A stretch of DNA of 64,000 nucleotides. It comes from a virus. The position numbers and the translations under genes are program-made. The notes under the pieces were generated by a model. That model searched no databases and was not told the origin of the DNA. It saw nothing but the letters and a program-made list of their open reading frames with translations. Positions 49,637 through 58,204 of this stretch are shown here, piece by piece; positions within the stretch are counted from its first letter, which is position 1, and each line of letters starts with the position of its first letter. Location of the stretch: positions 62,001-126,000 of the IMG/VR virus record IMGVR_UViG_3300042890_004141; one strand, 5' to 3'.

Positions 49637-50155
49637 TTAGTTTTTAAATAGTTCTATTATATCGTTTAAGTAATCTTGGGCTAAATCAGTACCATACAAT
49701 ACACTATATGAATCTGGTTTGCTTCTATAATAATCAATTGTTTTACTTTTAGCTTGTTGCAATAAAGGAACTAATTGATTTAATTGGTCTTCTATACTAT
49801 CAAAAGCCCTTAATCGACTTCCAATAAATTCTCTTCTAGATGGATCATTAATTTGCATATCATCTAAAAAAGTATCAACATCTTCAGCTTCTTTGATTGG
49901 TGTTTTTACTAATTTGTATTTAAACTTAGTAACATACATATTATCCTTAACACCAGTTGGACCTGCCTTAGGACCAGGTCCTAAAGTAGCTCCAGGACCT
50001 TCATTCACTTTTTTAAATCCTGCTTGTGTATAGGCACCGTAAGTAGACTTACGAGGTGAAGGACCAGTATGGTTTTCACCCTCGCCGAATGAAGTGAAAC
50101 CTGAATCAGAGGCTATTGTTGAATCTTCTTTTATTTTGTATTTAAAGTTAGCCAT
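49637..50155 (-). CDS. Hypothetical head-region protein
   Basis: 172 residues. The N-terminal half is flexible, Gly/Pro-rich and basic, with two related segments, 'NFKYKIKEDSTIAS' and 'KFKYKLVKTPIKEAEDVD', each holding an 'I-K-E' site like gp21-protease targets. The C-terminal 70 residues are helical (RREFIGSRLRAFDSIEDQLN). It overlaps the upstream gene by 8 bases. It may be a processed internal head protein; function unknown. Confidence 0.5.
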   Translation of the reverse strand: MANFKYKIKEDSTIASDSGFTSFGEGENHTGPSPRKSTYGAYTQAGFKKVNEGPGATLGPGPKAGPTGVKDNMYVTKFKYKLVKTPIKEAEDVDTFLDDMQINDPSRREFIGSRLRAFDSIEDQLNQLVPLLQQAKSKTIDYYRSKPDSYSVLYGTDLAQDYLNDIIELFKN

Positions 50156-51005
50156 TAGCAGTTACAAGTTCATCTAAAAGTTCATAGTATTGTAATAAAT
50201 TAACTAAGTCATCATTACCCACACCAGCATTTTTACTTAGTGGAGACAACATATTAGTTACTTCATTTAATTTAATTTGAATTGCTTTATCTGTAACTTT
50301 TTTAGAAACACTCTTTAATTCTTCTTTAATTTCTCCAACTTTAGTGTTGTAAAATTCTTTTAATTTTGGAGCTGAATCAACTGAATTAATGAATTCTTTT
50401 AATACTGTTTTTTGGTTATCATTTAAATTAGCATACTTGCCATTAAATTTTTCTAACATTACTCGGTAAGTTAAAATACGTAAGTCTTTATCATACGATT
50501 TAAATTCCTCAAGTAAATTATCTTCTACTTTCTGTTTAGTAACAGATGATGAAGATAAATGTTCTAATAATGTTAATTTATTTGAAATGATTTGGTCAGG
50601 GTTAGACAAATTCTCGCTATTATATATCTCTATTAACGTATATAATGATGCGAATGCTTTATAATTAGGCAATTTAGTTTTAAAAAATTCCTCTAAGTTA
50701 TAATGCTTTTGAACTTCATTAATTAGATTATATTTTTGTCTTTTTAACGCTCCTCTGTTTAAATCTTTAGATGATTCAATTAAAGTATTAACAATAGTTT
50801 CAGCTTTAGCTTCAGTTGTACTTTTGTATTTTGAAAGAGTTTCATACAATTTGTATTCTCTACCCAATTCAGTCTTTACAAAATATTTATTAAGTATACC
50901 TATAGCTTTAGAGTTTTTTCCAGATAAGGTATCCGCCGTTATTTGTCTAACTAAAAGTTCAAACAAAAGGCCCGTATTCTTATACTTAGAATGTTTAATG
51001 TTCAT
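50148..51005 (-). CDS. Conserved helical protein next to the portal gene
   Basis: 285 residues, almost entirely helical. The N-terminus 'MNIKHSKYKNTGLLFELLVR', then QITADTLSGKNSKAIGILNK is a pattern I recall beside portal genes of related aquatic T4-like phages, where it is annotated only as hypothetical or structural. No catalytic motif. Its place between portal and protease is where T4 has small core proteins gp67/gp68, but it is longer and the similarity is positional only. Confidence 0.55.
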   Translation of the reverse strand: MNIKHSKYKNTGLLFELLVRQITADTLSGKNSKAIGILNKYFVKTELGREYKLYETLSKYKSTTEAKAETIVNTLIESSKDLNRGALKRQKYNLINEVQKHYNLEEFFKTKLPNYKAFASLYTLIEIYNSENLSNPDQIISNKLTLLEHLSSSSVTKQKVEDNLLEEFKSYDKDLRILTYRVMLEKFNGKYANLNDNQKTVLKEFINSVDSAPKLKEFYNTKVGEIKEELKSVSKKVTDKAIQIKLNEVTNMLSPLSKNAGVGNDDLVNLLQYYELLDELVTANG

Positions 51006-51019
51006 TCTTGAGATTTTGT

Positions 51020-51029
51020 TATAAATATA
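51020..51029 (-). promoter_or_regulatory. TATATTTATA box upstream of 51005 start
   Basis: 9 of 10 match, 14 bases before the ATG. Confidence 0.4.
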
Positions 51030-51038
51030 TAAGGATTT

Positions 51039-52931
51039 TTATTTCTTTAATTTAGATTCATCAAGTAGTGATTCTTCAACAACAGATTTATTTTTAAATA
51101 AATTCTCAATTAAAGATTTGTTTTTTAAATATACTTGTTTAGCTTCTAAAGCTAAAGGTGAACCACCTTTATAATTAGCTCTAATACCTCCAGATTCATT
51201 TTCATTGTCTGGATCCTTCATACCAGCAGCACCTAATCTGTCTTTACCAAAAGGACTGTCTTGTGTGTTTCTGTTTGTTGGATTTTCTTCAGGACGACCT
51301 AATTTAACATCATCACCATATCCTACAGGTACATTTTCAGGATTAGAATACATTCTTCCTTTACCATATAATGAAGCTAAGTCATGTGGTGTACCATATG
51401 ATTTGCCTGATACTTTAGGATCATTTCCTTCTTCTGAGATTTGTTTTTGTCTGAATGAACGTTTTTGGTCTTCAACAATCAAATCTCTATACTCATCATA
51501 TTGGTCTTCGCTAAAGTGGAAAATGTTATCATAGATCCAATCAGAAGGTAATATTTTAAGATCCATAATCTTTTGAGCTAAGTCTACCTTTTGAGTTAAC
51601 AAGGCAATCTTTTCTTGATCATAGATAATAGAAGGTGTAGTTAAATCTAACTCAAAGTTAGTTAATTGTTCACCTGTATAACCTTGAGAATATAAGTGTA
51701 CTAAAGCAATCTTATATAATTCAGATAATGCAATACGTTGAATACGATTAATAGTACGAGCGAAACGAATATCTTCTGCTGCTAATGTTGCTTTACCTGT
51801 TAAATCTTTTTCATAACCCATAAATGCTTTAGGCACTTTAAGGGCAGCAAACAATTTATCTCTTAAGTAAGTAACATCTTGAATACCATCATATTGTAAA
51901 CCAGGTGTAGTTTCAATCTTAGTTGTTGTATCATTTCCACGAATTGGAATATAAAAATCTTCCAATAAGTTTTGCTGGTTGTATTTTAAGTTATATTCAC
52001 CTGTTTGATTATCCATTAATGGAGTACGCTTCATAGTAGAAATAGTTTTCTGCATAAAGTTTTCTACTTCATTTGGAGGAATAGAACCAACATTAATATA
52101 AAATATACGACGATCTGGACTACGTGAGATTCTATGAATCAACATAGCATCTTCCATCAACACATATTGTTTAAAAATACGACGAGCTGGTTCCAAATAT
52201 GAACGACCATAAGGCAAATAGTTAACGTCTGTTAACAACCTAAAGTGAGCCATTTCATAATTATCAAAATGGATACCTGGTTGGTTATCAAACGTTCCTA
52301 GATTGGGTGTACCGTAATAACCAGAACCACCAGCGAAAATACCTTCAGGTGAGTATTTAAATCTTACAGCATTTGGGTGATCTTTGTCATAATTTTCTTG
52401 ACGTTCAATATGGTAAGCAGTATAAGGAATAACATTATACACACCATATTTTTCAGCAATTTCTAACTTTAAGAAAAAGTCACCATACTTACACATTTGA
52501 CGAATCCAACTCCATAAGTTAAATTCAATATTCAATACATCATAAAACAAGTTATAAAGAATTTGCTGAATATCATCATCACTTGATTTAATATGAAGCA
52601 CTTCTCCCATATCATTTTTTAAAGTACTTTCATCTGAAATAATATCTAAGGCAGAAGCAACAATGGCATCATAATCCATATTATCATAGTCAGAGTAGAC
52701 CATGGTTCTAAGGTATTGCCAGTTAATATTAATCTGTGATCCTAAAAGTGATGTTGATGATGGAGAGTATAAACGATTATATCTATCTATTAATGAATTA
52801 GTAGCTATATCTCCGGATTGTTGAATGGAATCAACATCCATTACTTTTAATGTGTTGCCACCCGTATTTCTTATAATAACATCTGTTGAAAACAGTCGTT
52901 GGAGTCGGGTGAATAAACTTTTATCTGCCAT
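51039..52931 (-). CDS. Portal vertex protein, T4 gp20-like
   Basis: 630 residues. Portal landmarks of the T4 type: 'LIDRYNRLYSPSSTSLLGSQ' near the N-terminus, 'FNLWSWIRQMCKYGDFFLKL', 'VNYLPYGRSYLEPARRIFKQ' followed by YVLMEDAMLIHRISRSPDRRIFYINVG, and 'DVTYLRDKLFAALKVPKAFM', each with a counterpart in gp20. It forms the dodecameric ring at the head vertex for DNA entry and tail docking. The C-terminal about 130 residues (after VEDQKRSFRQKQISEEG) are a disordered, charged extension. An AATATTTATA box lies 20 bases upstream. Confidence 0.92.
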   Translation of the reverse strand: MADKSLFTRLQRLFSTDVIIRNTGGNTLKVMDVDSIQQSGDIATNSLIDRYNRLYSPSSTSLLGSQININWQYLRTMVYSDYDNMDYDAIVASALDIISDESTLKNDMGEVLHIKSSDDDIQQILYNLFYDVLNIEFNLWSWIRQMCKYGDFFLKLEIAEKYGVYNVIPYTAYHIERQENYDKDHPNAVRFKYSPEGIFAGGSGYYGTPNLGTFDNQPGIHFDNYEMAHFRLLTDVNYLPYGRSYLEPARRIFKQYVLMEDAMLIHRISRSPDRRIFYINVGSIPPNEVENFMQKTISTMKRTPLMDNQTGEYNLKYNQQNLLEDFYIPIRGNDTTTKIETTPGLQYDGIQDVTYLRDKLFAALKVPKAFMGYEKDLTGKATLAAEDIRFARTINRIQRIALSELYKIALVHLYSQGYTGEQLTNFELDLTTPSIIYDQEKIALLTQKVDLAQKIMDLKILPSDWIYDNIFHFSEDQYDEYRDLIVEDQKRSFRQKQISEEGNDPKVSGKSYGTPHDLASLYGKGRMYSNPENVPVGYGDDVKLGRPEENPTNRNTQDSPFGKDRLGAAGMKDPDNENESGGIRANYKGGSPLALEAKQVYLKNKSLIENLFKNKSVVEESLLDESKLKK

Positions 52932-52951
52932 TTTTATATTTTATTATATCT

Positions 52952-52961
52952 TATAAATATT
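52952..52961 (-). promoter_or_regulatory. AATATTTATA box upstream of 52931 start
   Basis: Exact copy 20 bases before the portal ATG, overlapping the terminase stop codon. Confidence 0.45.
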
Positions 52962-54525
52962 ACAATAACCATTTAATGTCCTCTTGTCCGTGATCTGTTT
53001 GAATAGAATATGGATTTTGGACTTGATTACTATTATATCCACCAATATAATTAGTCTTACTCATACTGCCAAGTGTAGCACGAGTCATGTCATGAGACAT
53101 TTGTTGAAATTTTAAAGAAGTATCTCTTAAAAACATAGCTATACCAAAAGCCATCACCAAATCATCATTATAACCTGATTGTGCTTCTGGTCTACCGTTT
53201 TTCCATACAAATACTTTCATTTCCTCTAATAATCGTTTTGAACGAATATTAACAGAACGATCACCAACATACTCTCTAAATTTATTTACAACTAAAGGTC
53301 TAGTTCTTAATGACATGGTAAATCCAGGTGTCATATCTGAGCTGCCTTCAAATACTCGTAAGTATGAATCAGCGGTTAATTGGTCTGATTTGGGAGAATG
53401 ATAAAGATTACGATAACCTCTTTCAATGATAGCGTCTAATGTTGCCCAACCAATTGAGGCATTTTCTACTACTAACATCGCATTATTATATTCAGAAGCT
53501 AAACCAACTAAAAAATAACCATATTCTTTAGGTGGAAGCTGTCCTCGATACTCAGCAACTTGTGTATTAGTTGCAATATCAATTACATGACAAGCGGAAG
53601 AGTCTTTACCATCACCTCTAGCTACGTCTGCTACTACTATATACTCACGTGTATAGTCTGCAGGTTCCCATATCCATAAATTTTGGTCAGCACCTCTTCG
53701 CTCTACAGGGTCTTTAACTGTTGTTTCTTTTAAAAATTCTACCCATTCAGGATAAAATACCACATCACCTGATGTACTAAAATCACAGTCACATTCTTGG
53801 GCGGCTAATCTAGGATCACCTAGTAATTCATCTTGTCTTTTTCTCCAATCCTCATTTCGTTCTGGGTGGACATACCAAGGTAATTTAATTGGCAAGAAGT
53901 CATTTTCAGCATTTTCAGCTGATACCCATGTTTTATGAAACCAGTTTCCAGTACCATAAGGAGTAGACAACACAATAGCACCACCACCAGTTGCTAACGT
54001 TTGTTGAGCAGAAGCCCAAATCTCACCGATTTGTTCAATAAACGCTGCCTCATCGACAATTAGCAAAGATACTGCTTCTGATCGACCAGCATCACTACTT
54101 GCTGAAGTGGCTTTAATTTGAGATCCATTACTTAATCGTAATGTTAGTTTGTTATTTTCTTCAGCTTCAATTTTTAACCATGAAGGTAAGTTATCAAACA
54201 TAAACTTAACCTTGGTTACCATGTTTTTAGCTGTTTCTTGCTTAGTTGCAATACACAACACGTTTTTATCTTTATGGAATAACATTAACCATAAAGAATA
54301 ACCAGCAGCTAAAGTTGATATACCTAACTGACGAGACTTAAGTACAATTGAATATGGATTATCTCTCCATAAGTGTAATACCTTATCTTGGAAAGGATAC
54401 AAATTGAATATCACTCGACCTCTTTGTGGGTGCTGGATATTACAATATTTTTTCATAAAGTGGGCTGGATCTTGGGCACACTTTAAGTATTCTTCTCTGA
54501 TTATTTGTCTTAAATCCTGACTCAT
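52960..54525 (-). CDS. Terminase large subunit, T4 gp17-like
   Basis: 521 residues. The ATPase domain has a Walker A-type loop 'VLKSRQLGIST' (61-71) with the Lys before the loop (deviant, as in many terminases), Walker B 'LLIVDEAAF' (154-162) and the coupling motif 'VLSTPYGTGNWFHKTW'. The C-terminal RNase H-like nuclease has 'YIVVADVARGDGKDSSACHV' (D300), 'LVVENASIGWATLDAIIERG' (E354) and 'YNDDLVMAFGIAMFL'. It cuts the DNA concatemer and pumps it into the prohead through the portal. Start and upstream stop overlap (ATGA). No small terminase gene is recognisable nearby. Confidence 0.93.
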   Translation of the reverse strand: MSQDLRQIIREEYLKCAQDPAHFMKKYCNIQHPQRGRVIFNLYPFQDKVLHLWRDNPYSIVLKSRQLGISTLAAGYSLWLMLFHKDKNVLCIATKQETAKNMVTKVKFMFDNLPSWLKIEAEENNKLTLRLSNGSQIKATSASSDAGRSEAVSLLIVDEAAFIEQIGEIWASAQQTLATGGGAIVLSTPYGTGNWFHKTWVSAENAENDFLPIKLPWYVHPERNEDWRKRQDELLGDPRLAAQECDCDFSTSGDVVFYPEWVEFLKETTVKDPVERRGADQNLWIWEPADYTREYIVVADVARGDGKDSSACHVIDIATNTQVAEYRGQLPPKEYGYFLVGLASEYNNAMLVVENASIGWATLDAIIERGYRNLYHSPKSDQLTADSYLRVFEGSSDMTPGFTMSLRTRPLVVNKFREYVGDRSVNIRSKRLLEEMKVFVWKNGRPEAQSGYNDDLVMAFGIAMFLRDTSLKFQQMSHDMTRATLGSMSKTNYIGGYNSNQVQNPYSIQTDHGQEDIKWLL

Positions 54526-54929
54526 AAAAGAGCTACTAGAAAACCAATTGTTGTTATAAAGAAAGCACCTACAATACCTCTAAATTTAGATTCAAGGTCA
54601 GTTATCTTTTTATTTCTTTCTTCAATCTGTCCGTCTTTAGCTTTAATAATGCCCTTTTGATCTTCTATTTTACCTTCTAAAACTATTCTTGTAGTATCAC
54701 AAATAAATAAGGCACTATCTTGTCTAAGGATAATTGTACTCATAGTAGAGATAGAGTCACGAGAAATTACTAATTCTTTTTTAAGATTATCTCTATCAGC
54801 TTTAACTAATAAAGCATTTTTTAAGGATTTAATGGGAACTATTACCGTTGAATCACTTAAACGCTGTTGTGAACTGGCTGATGATATCATCATCAGACAT
54901 ACTATTAAGGCGATCGCGTTCTTTTTCAT
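54522..54929 (-). CDS. Candidate spanin-like protein (signal peptide, coiled coil, C-terminal membrane anchor)
   Basis: 135 residues from the ATG at 54929; an in-frame ATG at 54962 is possible but would add a hydrophilic stretch before the signal peptide. 'MKKNAIALIVCLMMISSASS' is a signal sequence (no good lipobox), followed by a periplasmic-type coiled coil (about 25-112) and a C-terminal helix 'FRGIVGAFFITTIGFLVALL'. It overlaps the 54853-55194 gene by 77 bases in another frame, the layout typical of i-spanin/o-spanin pairs that disrupt the outer membrane at lysis. No endolysin or holin is seen in the window, so the call is tentative. Confidence 0.5.
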   Translation of the reverse strand: MKKNAIALIVCLMMISSASSQQRLSDSTVIVPIKSLKNALLVKADRDNLKKELVISRDSISTMSTIILRQDSALFICDTTRIVLEGKIEDQKGIIKAKDGQIEERNKKITDLESKFRGIVGAFFITTIGFLVALL

Positions 54930-55194
54930 ATTGGTCTTTGTATTGTTGAGCTTTTTTAGCAATACCAGCTAATTTAGCTTTGTCTATTTCAATTAATGAG
55001 TCTAAAATTTTCCTAGTAGAATCTAAAGATGAAATAATTGTGTCTTTTTTACTAATTTCAAGCGCTAAAGAATCTATAGTTTTTTGGTATTGTTTGTCTT
55101 TGTCTGAGGAATAACCTTGTTTATAAGTAAATAACCCATAGATTATTACACCTAATAAACAAACTAAAACCAATTGTAAAACAAATTTTTTCAT
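54853..55194 (-). CDS. Candidate i-spanin (Rz-like)
   Basis: 113 residues. The N-terminal membrane anchor 'FVLQLVLVCLLGVIIYGLFTY' (4-24) is followed by a long Lys/Asp/Glu-rich coiled coil (35-95), the architecture of Rz-type inner-membrane spanins. The 3' end overlaps the next gene, also predicted to be exported and coiled. An alternative is a tail-tube or membrane-anchored assembly protein. Sequence similarity alone would not prove spanin function, since spanins share topology rather than sequence. Confidence 0.5.
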   Translation of the reverse strand: MKKFVLQLVLVCLLGVIIYGLFTYKQGYSSDKDKQYQKTIDSLALEISKKDTIISSLDSTRKILDSLIEIDKAKLAGIAKKAQQYKDQYEKERDRLNSMSDDDIISQFTTAFK

Positions 55195-55195
55195 A

Positions 55196-55636
55196 TTAAT
55201 CTTCTTCAGAAGAAGGAAGAATAATTTTTTCTAATGCTTTTTTATCAGCAGTTAATTTTTTTAATTCATCCTTAATTTTTTCTTTTTTATCACCTTTAGC
55301 TTCAGTGTATTCTTTAGCTAATTCTTTCATTTTAGTTACAAGTTTTTGTAATTTATTTGAAGCAGTAGTGATTGAATCTTTTTTTTCTAATTCTGCTTTT
55401 GATGGTTCTTGGTCTTCATCATCTGATTCAAATACAGGAAAACCAAATAAAACAGCAGCTATTGTTTGCTCATCTGTTCCTAATTTTTTAGCTACATCAT
55501 TAAAGGTAGTAGATGGATTTTTACCAAACATTTCATTATATGTTTTTTTAATTACATCAGATGTTGGTTTAGTATCTTCAGATAAAAGTTCGTATATGTT
55601 ATCTTTAATTTGCTTCTTTAATTCAGACAATTTCAT
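55196..55636 (-). CDS. Lys/Glu-rich helical protein with capsid-targeting-like start
   Basis: 146 residues from the ATG at 55636; a reading from 55651 would need a TTG start. The N-terminus 'MKLSELKKQIKDNIYELLSE' is amphipathic and ends in Leu-Ser-Glu, like T4 capsid-targeting peptides. A helix-turn-helix-like segment 'FNDVAKKLGTDEQTIAAVLF' follows, then a long charged coiled coil (about 82-140). A TAATAAATATC element lies between the upstream stop and this ATG. Possible internal head or DNA-associated protein. Confidence 0.55.
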   Translation of the reverse strand: MKLSELKKQIKDNIYELLSEDTKPTSDVIKKTYNEMFGKNPSTTFNDVAKKLGTDEQTIAAVLFGFPVFESDDEDQEPSKAELEKKDSITTASNKLQKLVTKMKELAKEYTEAKGDKKEKIKDELKKLTADKKALEKIILPSSEED

Positions 55637-55647
55637 GATAATAAATA

Positions 55648-56178
55648 TCAACCAAAGATTGTTTCTTTAATTTTTGCAATACGTTCTTCAGTAGTACCTG
55701 AAAGTTCAACTAGTTTTTTAATTTTATGACTACTTCTATATAAAATCAAATGAATAATACTGTCAATAGTTTCTCTATATTTCAAATCAGTAGTTCTAAC
55801 TCCATTATCTTCCATTTCAACACCAACAGGAGATACATAAAAAATATAATCATATTCTTCAACTAATTTATAAGCAGCATCACAAAACGCTTCAGCCTCA
55901 TAATAATCAATTGATTTAGCTGCTTTAGTAAACGCCATAACATCAATTACAGTACGATCTGTAATAATATTTTCATACATTAACTCAGCACAACGTTCAG
56001 CTAAAAATATAAATTGACCTTTTAATGTTGAATCAGTATTCAATGGAATACCTAAATCACGCAAGTACTTAGAACGTTCAGTAGCAAAATTATAATCTGC
56101 AAATTCAGGTAATTCTTTCAAAGCATTTACCAATGTAGTTTTACCTACACTCATTGTTCCACACAATCCTATCTTCAT
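55648..56178 (-). CDS. P-loop kinase/ATPase, NadR-like (AAA_28 type)
   Basis: 176 residues from the ATG at 56178, one base after the upstream stop (TAATATG); an earlier in-frame start at 56310 only reads through the neighbour. Walker A is 'MKIGLCGTMSVGKTTLVNAL', with 'ATERSKYLRDLG' and 'GQFIFLAERCAELMYENIITDRTVIDVMAFTKAAK' as in NadR C-terminal nucleoside-kinase domains; the 'TDRTVID' Asp-Arg is the usual substrate-binding pair. NadR-like kinases phosphorylate nicotinamide riboside, so NAD salvage is a reasonable guess; other (deoxy)nucleosides are possible. Confidence 0.75.
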   Translation of the reverse strand: MKIGLCGTMSVGKTTLVNALKELPEFADYNFATERSKYLRDLGIPLNTDSTLKGQFIFLAERCAELMYENIITDRTVIDVMAFTKAAKSIDYYEAEAFCDAAYKLVEEYDYIFYVSPVGVEMEDNGVRTTDLKYRETIDSIIHLILYRSSHKIKKLVELSGTTEERIAKIKETIFG

Positions 56179-56179
56179 A

Positions 56180-56428
56180 TTAGTTTCTATTTTGACCTGC
56201 CTGACCCATTGCTGTTTTGTACCAAGGTAAACCTTCACGATTGCGTCTTCTTTCTTTCCAATCATCATGACTATATTGAATACCATGAATATGATATTCT
56301 TTTTTACCATTTGGATGGATTAAAGCTGCTTCTTCCATATTGTGCAATTTCCCTTCCCAAACCCAAGCAATAGTACCATCAGCTTTTACTAATTTTTTAC
56401 TTGGTTGAAATTTATTTTTATCACTCAT
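56180..56428 (-). CDS. Small hypothetical protein
   Basis: 82 residues: 'KADGTIAWVWEGKLHNMEEA', 'ALIHPNGKKEYHIHGIQYSH', then 'DDWKERRRNREGLPWYKTAM'. The 'NGKKEYxIxGxxYSxxxWKExxRxREGLP' pattern resembles small beta-hairpin repeat proteins common in phages. It is translated just ahead of the NadR-like kinase. It has no enzyme motif, and I cannot assign a role. Confidence 0.55.
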   Translation of the reverse strand: MSDKNKFQPSKKLVKADGTIAWVWEGKLHNMEEAALIHPNGKKEYHIHGIQYSHDDWKERRRNREGLPWYKTAMGQAGQNRN

Positions 56429-56466
56429 AATATTAATATAACATATTTTTTACAAAAAGCCAAACA

Positions 56467-57825
56467 TTATTTCCAGCTAATAATATCACCATGCAAATTA
56501 TCCCACTCGCATCCTTTATTAATTAATTTAGATACAGCTAAAATACCTTGAGCACCTGATACTGTAATACCACGAGCTGATAAAGCATCTCCTACAAAGT
56601 GAACATTCTGGTATTCAACTAAAGCTAAATCACTATGATAAACAAGTGGTTCAGGTGAAAGATATTTTACTTCAGGAACATAAACACCCCAATCATCTTG
56701 TAATGTTGGAAATACTTTTTTCATATCTTCAATAAAGTCTTCAATATAATCCCAATACTCACCCATTCCCTGTCTTACAATACTTAAATTATCAATTTGA
56801 ACAGAACTAACTCTTTCACCTTCTGATGTTGTTGATGGTTTACGAGATGGACTATAATATAAACCTGTTCCAGCAAACTGTAATTCATTTACTACTTTAC
56901 GAGACCAAGCAAATGGATCTTCAATGTTATTAATTTCCATAATAATACCAAAGTTAGTCATGTTGTTTCTATAACGTTCATCTTTTTTAGCATGACCATT
57001 ATATGAATGATTACCGTAAGTGTCTTCTACAGCAACATAAGCGGCATTATTATTAGTACAAAACGAACGTAATGAAACACCTTTATCTTCAAACTTACGA
57101 TACAATTTAAAATCATAACTAATGTCAATTAGTTTCTGAAAGTGTTTTTGTGGTGCTTCAAATCGAACTCCAATTTGTACTGATTTAGGTTCAGTTTCTA
57201 GTTGATATTCGTCTTGAATACTTTGAGCAAAGTCAATACCTGATTTACCTACTCCAAAAATCAATTCATTATATTCAATAGCATATTGTCCTTCTTTGCC
57301 TTTAACAGTTACATAAACTAAATTAGATTCAAAGTCAACTTTAAACACACGTTCATTCCAAACAAACTTAACACCTTTAGACACTAAATAATCATACCAA
57401 TTCTTACCAATTTCATGAAGATAATCTGTACCAACATGCCATACAGGAAATAAACGAAGACCAAAATATGGTTTAATAAAGTCTGGTTCTTCTACTGGAT
57501 TTGAACATTGTACTTCTTCAGGTTTAGGGTGAAATCGTTTAAAGTTATTAATAACTTCATCCATTAATTCCATTGCTTTCTTTTCACCAACATACTTTGA
57601 AAGTTGACCTCCAATTGCTGTATGGTAAGTCAATTTACCATCAGACCAACCTCCAGCACCTAGAAAACCTGTCATTACTTCTTCTGGTTTTCGGTTGTAA
57701 GGATCATTACCCATGTCAATGATAGTAATGTTTTTGCCTGGATAACCATTGTCAACTAATTTAGTAGCGGCATTAACACCTGCTACACCTGCTCCTACAA
57801 TTACAATTTTCTTATTCATGTTCAT
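56467..57825 (-). CDS. FAD-dependent oxidoreductase (COG2509-like)
   Basis: 452 residues. The Rossmann start 'KKIVIVGAGVAGVNAATKLV' has the GxGxxG dinucleotide loop, 'ITIIDMGNDPYNRKPEEVMT' closes the first beta-alpha-beta unit, and 'GFLGAGGWSDGKLTYHTAIG' is a substrate-side loop. Near the C-terminus 'YQNVHFVGDALSARGITVSG' plus AQGILA is the second flavin-binding motif of this uncharacterised dehydrogenase family. The substrate is unknown. It is an auxiliary metabolic gene by position. A terminator lies between it and the upstream genes. Confidence 0.82.
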   Translation of the reverse strand: MNMNKKIVIVGAGVAGVNAATKLVDNGYPGKNITIIDMGNDPYNRKPEEVMTGFLGAGGWSDGKLTYHTAIGGQLSKYVGEKKAMELMDEVINNFKRFHPKPEEVQCSNPVEEPDFIKPYFGLRLFPVWHVGTDYLHEIGKNWYDYLVSKGVKFVWNERVFKVDFESNLVYVTVKGKEGQYAIEYNELIFGVGKSGIDFAQSIQDEYQLETEPKSVQIGVRFEAPQKHFQKLIDISYDFKLYRKFEDKGVSLRSFCTNNNAAYVAVEDTYGNHSYNGHAKKDERYRNNMTNFGIIMEINNIEDPFAWSRKVVNELQFAGTGLYYSPSRKPSTTSEGERVSSVQIDNLSIVRQGMGEYWDYIEDFIEDMKKVFPTLQDDWGVYVPEVKYLSPEPLVYHSDLALVEYQNVHFVGDALSARGITVSGAQGILAVSKLINKGCEWDNLHGDIISWK

Positions 57826-57857
57826 TTGTTAATATATCATACTTTACACTAAAAGCC

Positions 57858-57889
57858 AAATTAAAGATGGCACCTTTTTAGGGGCGCCA
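57858..57889 (-). terminator. Terminator upstream of the oxidoreductase gene
   Basis: On the minus strand TGGCGCC, an 8-base loop and GGTGCCA form a 7-bp stem with one G-U pair, then TCTTTAATTT. The same pairing on the plus strand would be an A-C mismatch, so the hairpin is suited to minus-strand RNA. Confidence 0.7.
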
Positions 57890-57931
57890 CAGCTGCCATA
57901 TATTAGACTCTTGCGAGCGACTGGCTATGAA

Positions 57932-58204
57932 TCAGTCTTTATTTATTTTAATTACAAGTTTTCCTTCGCCTTTTATAACTCGGTGCCACTCATGTCTTAA
58001 TATACATATCAAAAGGTTAGGTTCCAAATTCCAAGGTAATTCATTTTCAAACTGGAATTTCCATCCTTTACCTGGTTCAATAATTTCAATTGTTCTATCT
58101 TCATCATCACGATGCCACATTAGCTCTATAGGGTCAATGTTTTCATCAAATTCCCTAATAATGTATTTGTCTGTAACCTCTAAATCTTTATACGGCTTTG
58201 TCAT
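57932..58204 (-). CDS. Small conserved hypothetical protein
   Basis: 90 residues from the ATG at 58204 (MTKPYKDLEVTDKYIIREFD); an earlier ATG at 58219 is also possible. Then 'IDPIELMWHRDDEDRTIEII', 'GKGWKFQFENELPWNLEPNL' and 'CILRHEWHRVIKGEGKLVIK'. The pattern 'P-EL-WHRD-EDR-I-----GW--Q--N-LP--L' plus 'WHRVIKG-G-L-I-I' recalls small cupin-like proteins of aquatic T4-like phages with conserved His and Asp that might bind a metal. It overlaps the upstream gene by 17 bases. Confidence 0.6.
   Translation of the reverse strand: MTKPYKDLEVTDKYIIREFDENIDPIELMWHRDDEDRTIEIIEPGKGWKFQFENELPWNLEPNLLICILRHEWHRVIKGEGKLVIKINKD

Noticed and set aside
52960-54525. Terminase inactivated by loss of the Walker A lysine (GIST instead of GKT)
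   Set aside because: Many large terminases have the lysine or arginine before the loop (KSRQ), and all other ATPase and nuclease residues are intact.
56179-56310. Longer start for the NadR-like kinase
   Set aside because: It overlaps the 56180-56428 gene out of frame; MKIGLCGTMSVGKTT is a natural start one base after the upstream stop.
57900-57935. tRNA or small RNA candidate at GACTG...CAGTC
   Set aside because: Only a 5-bp stem with a 9-base loop; no cloverleaf and no further pairing.
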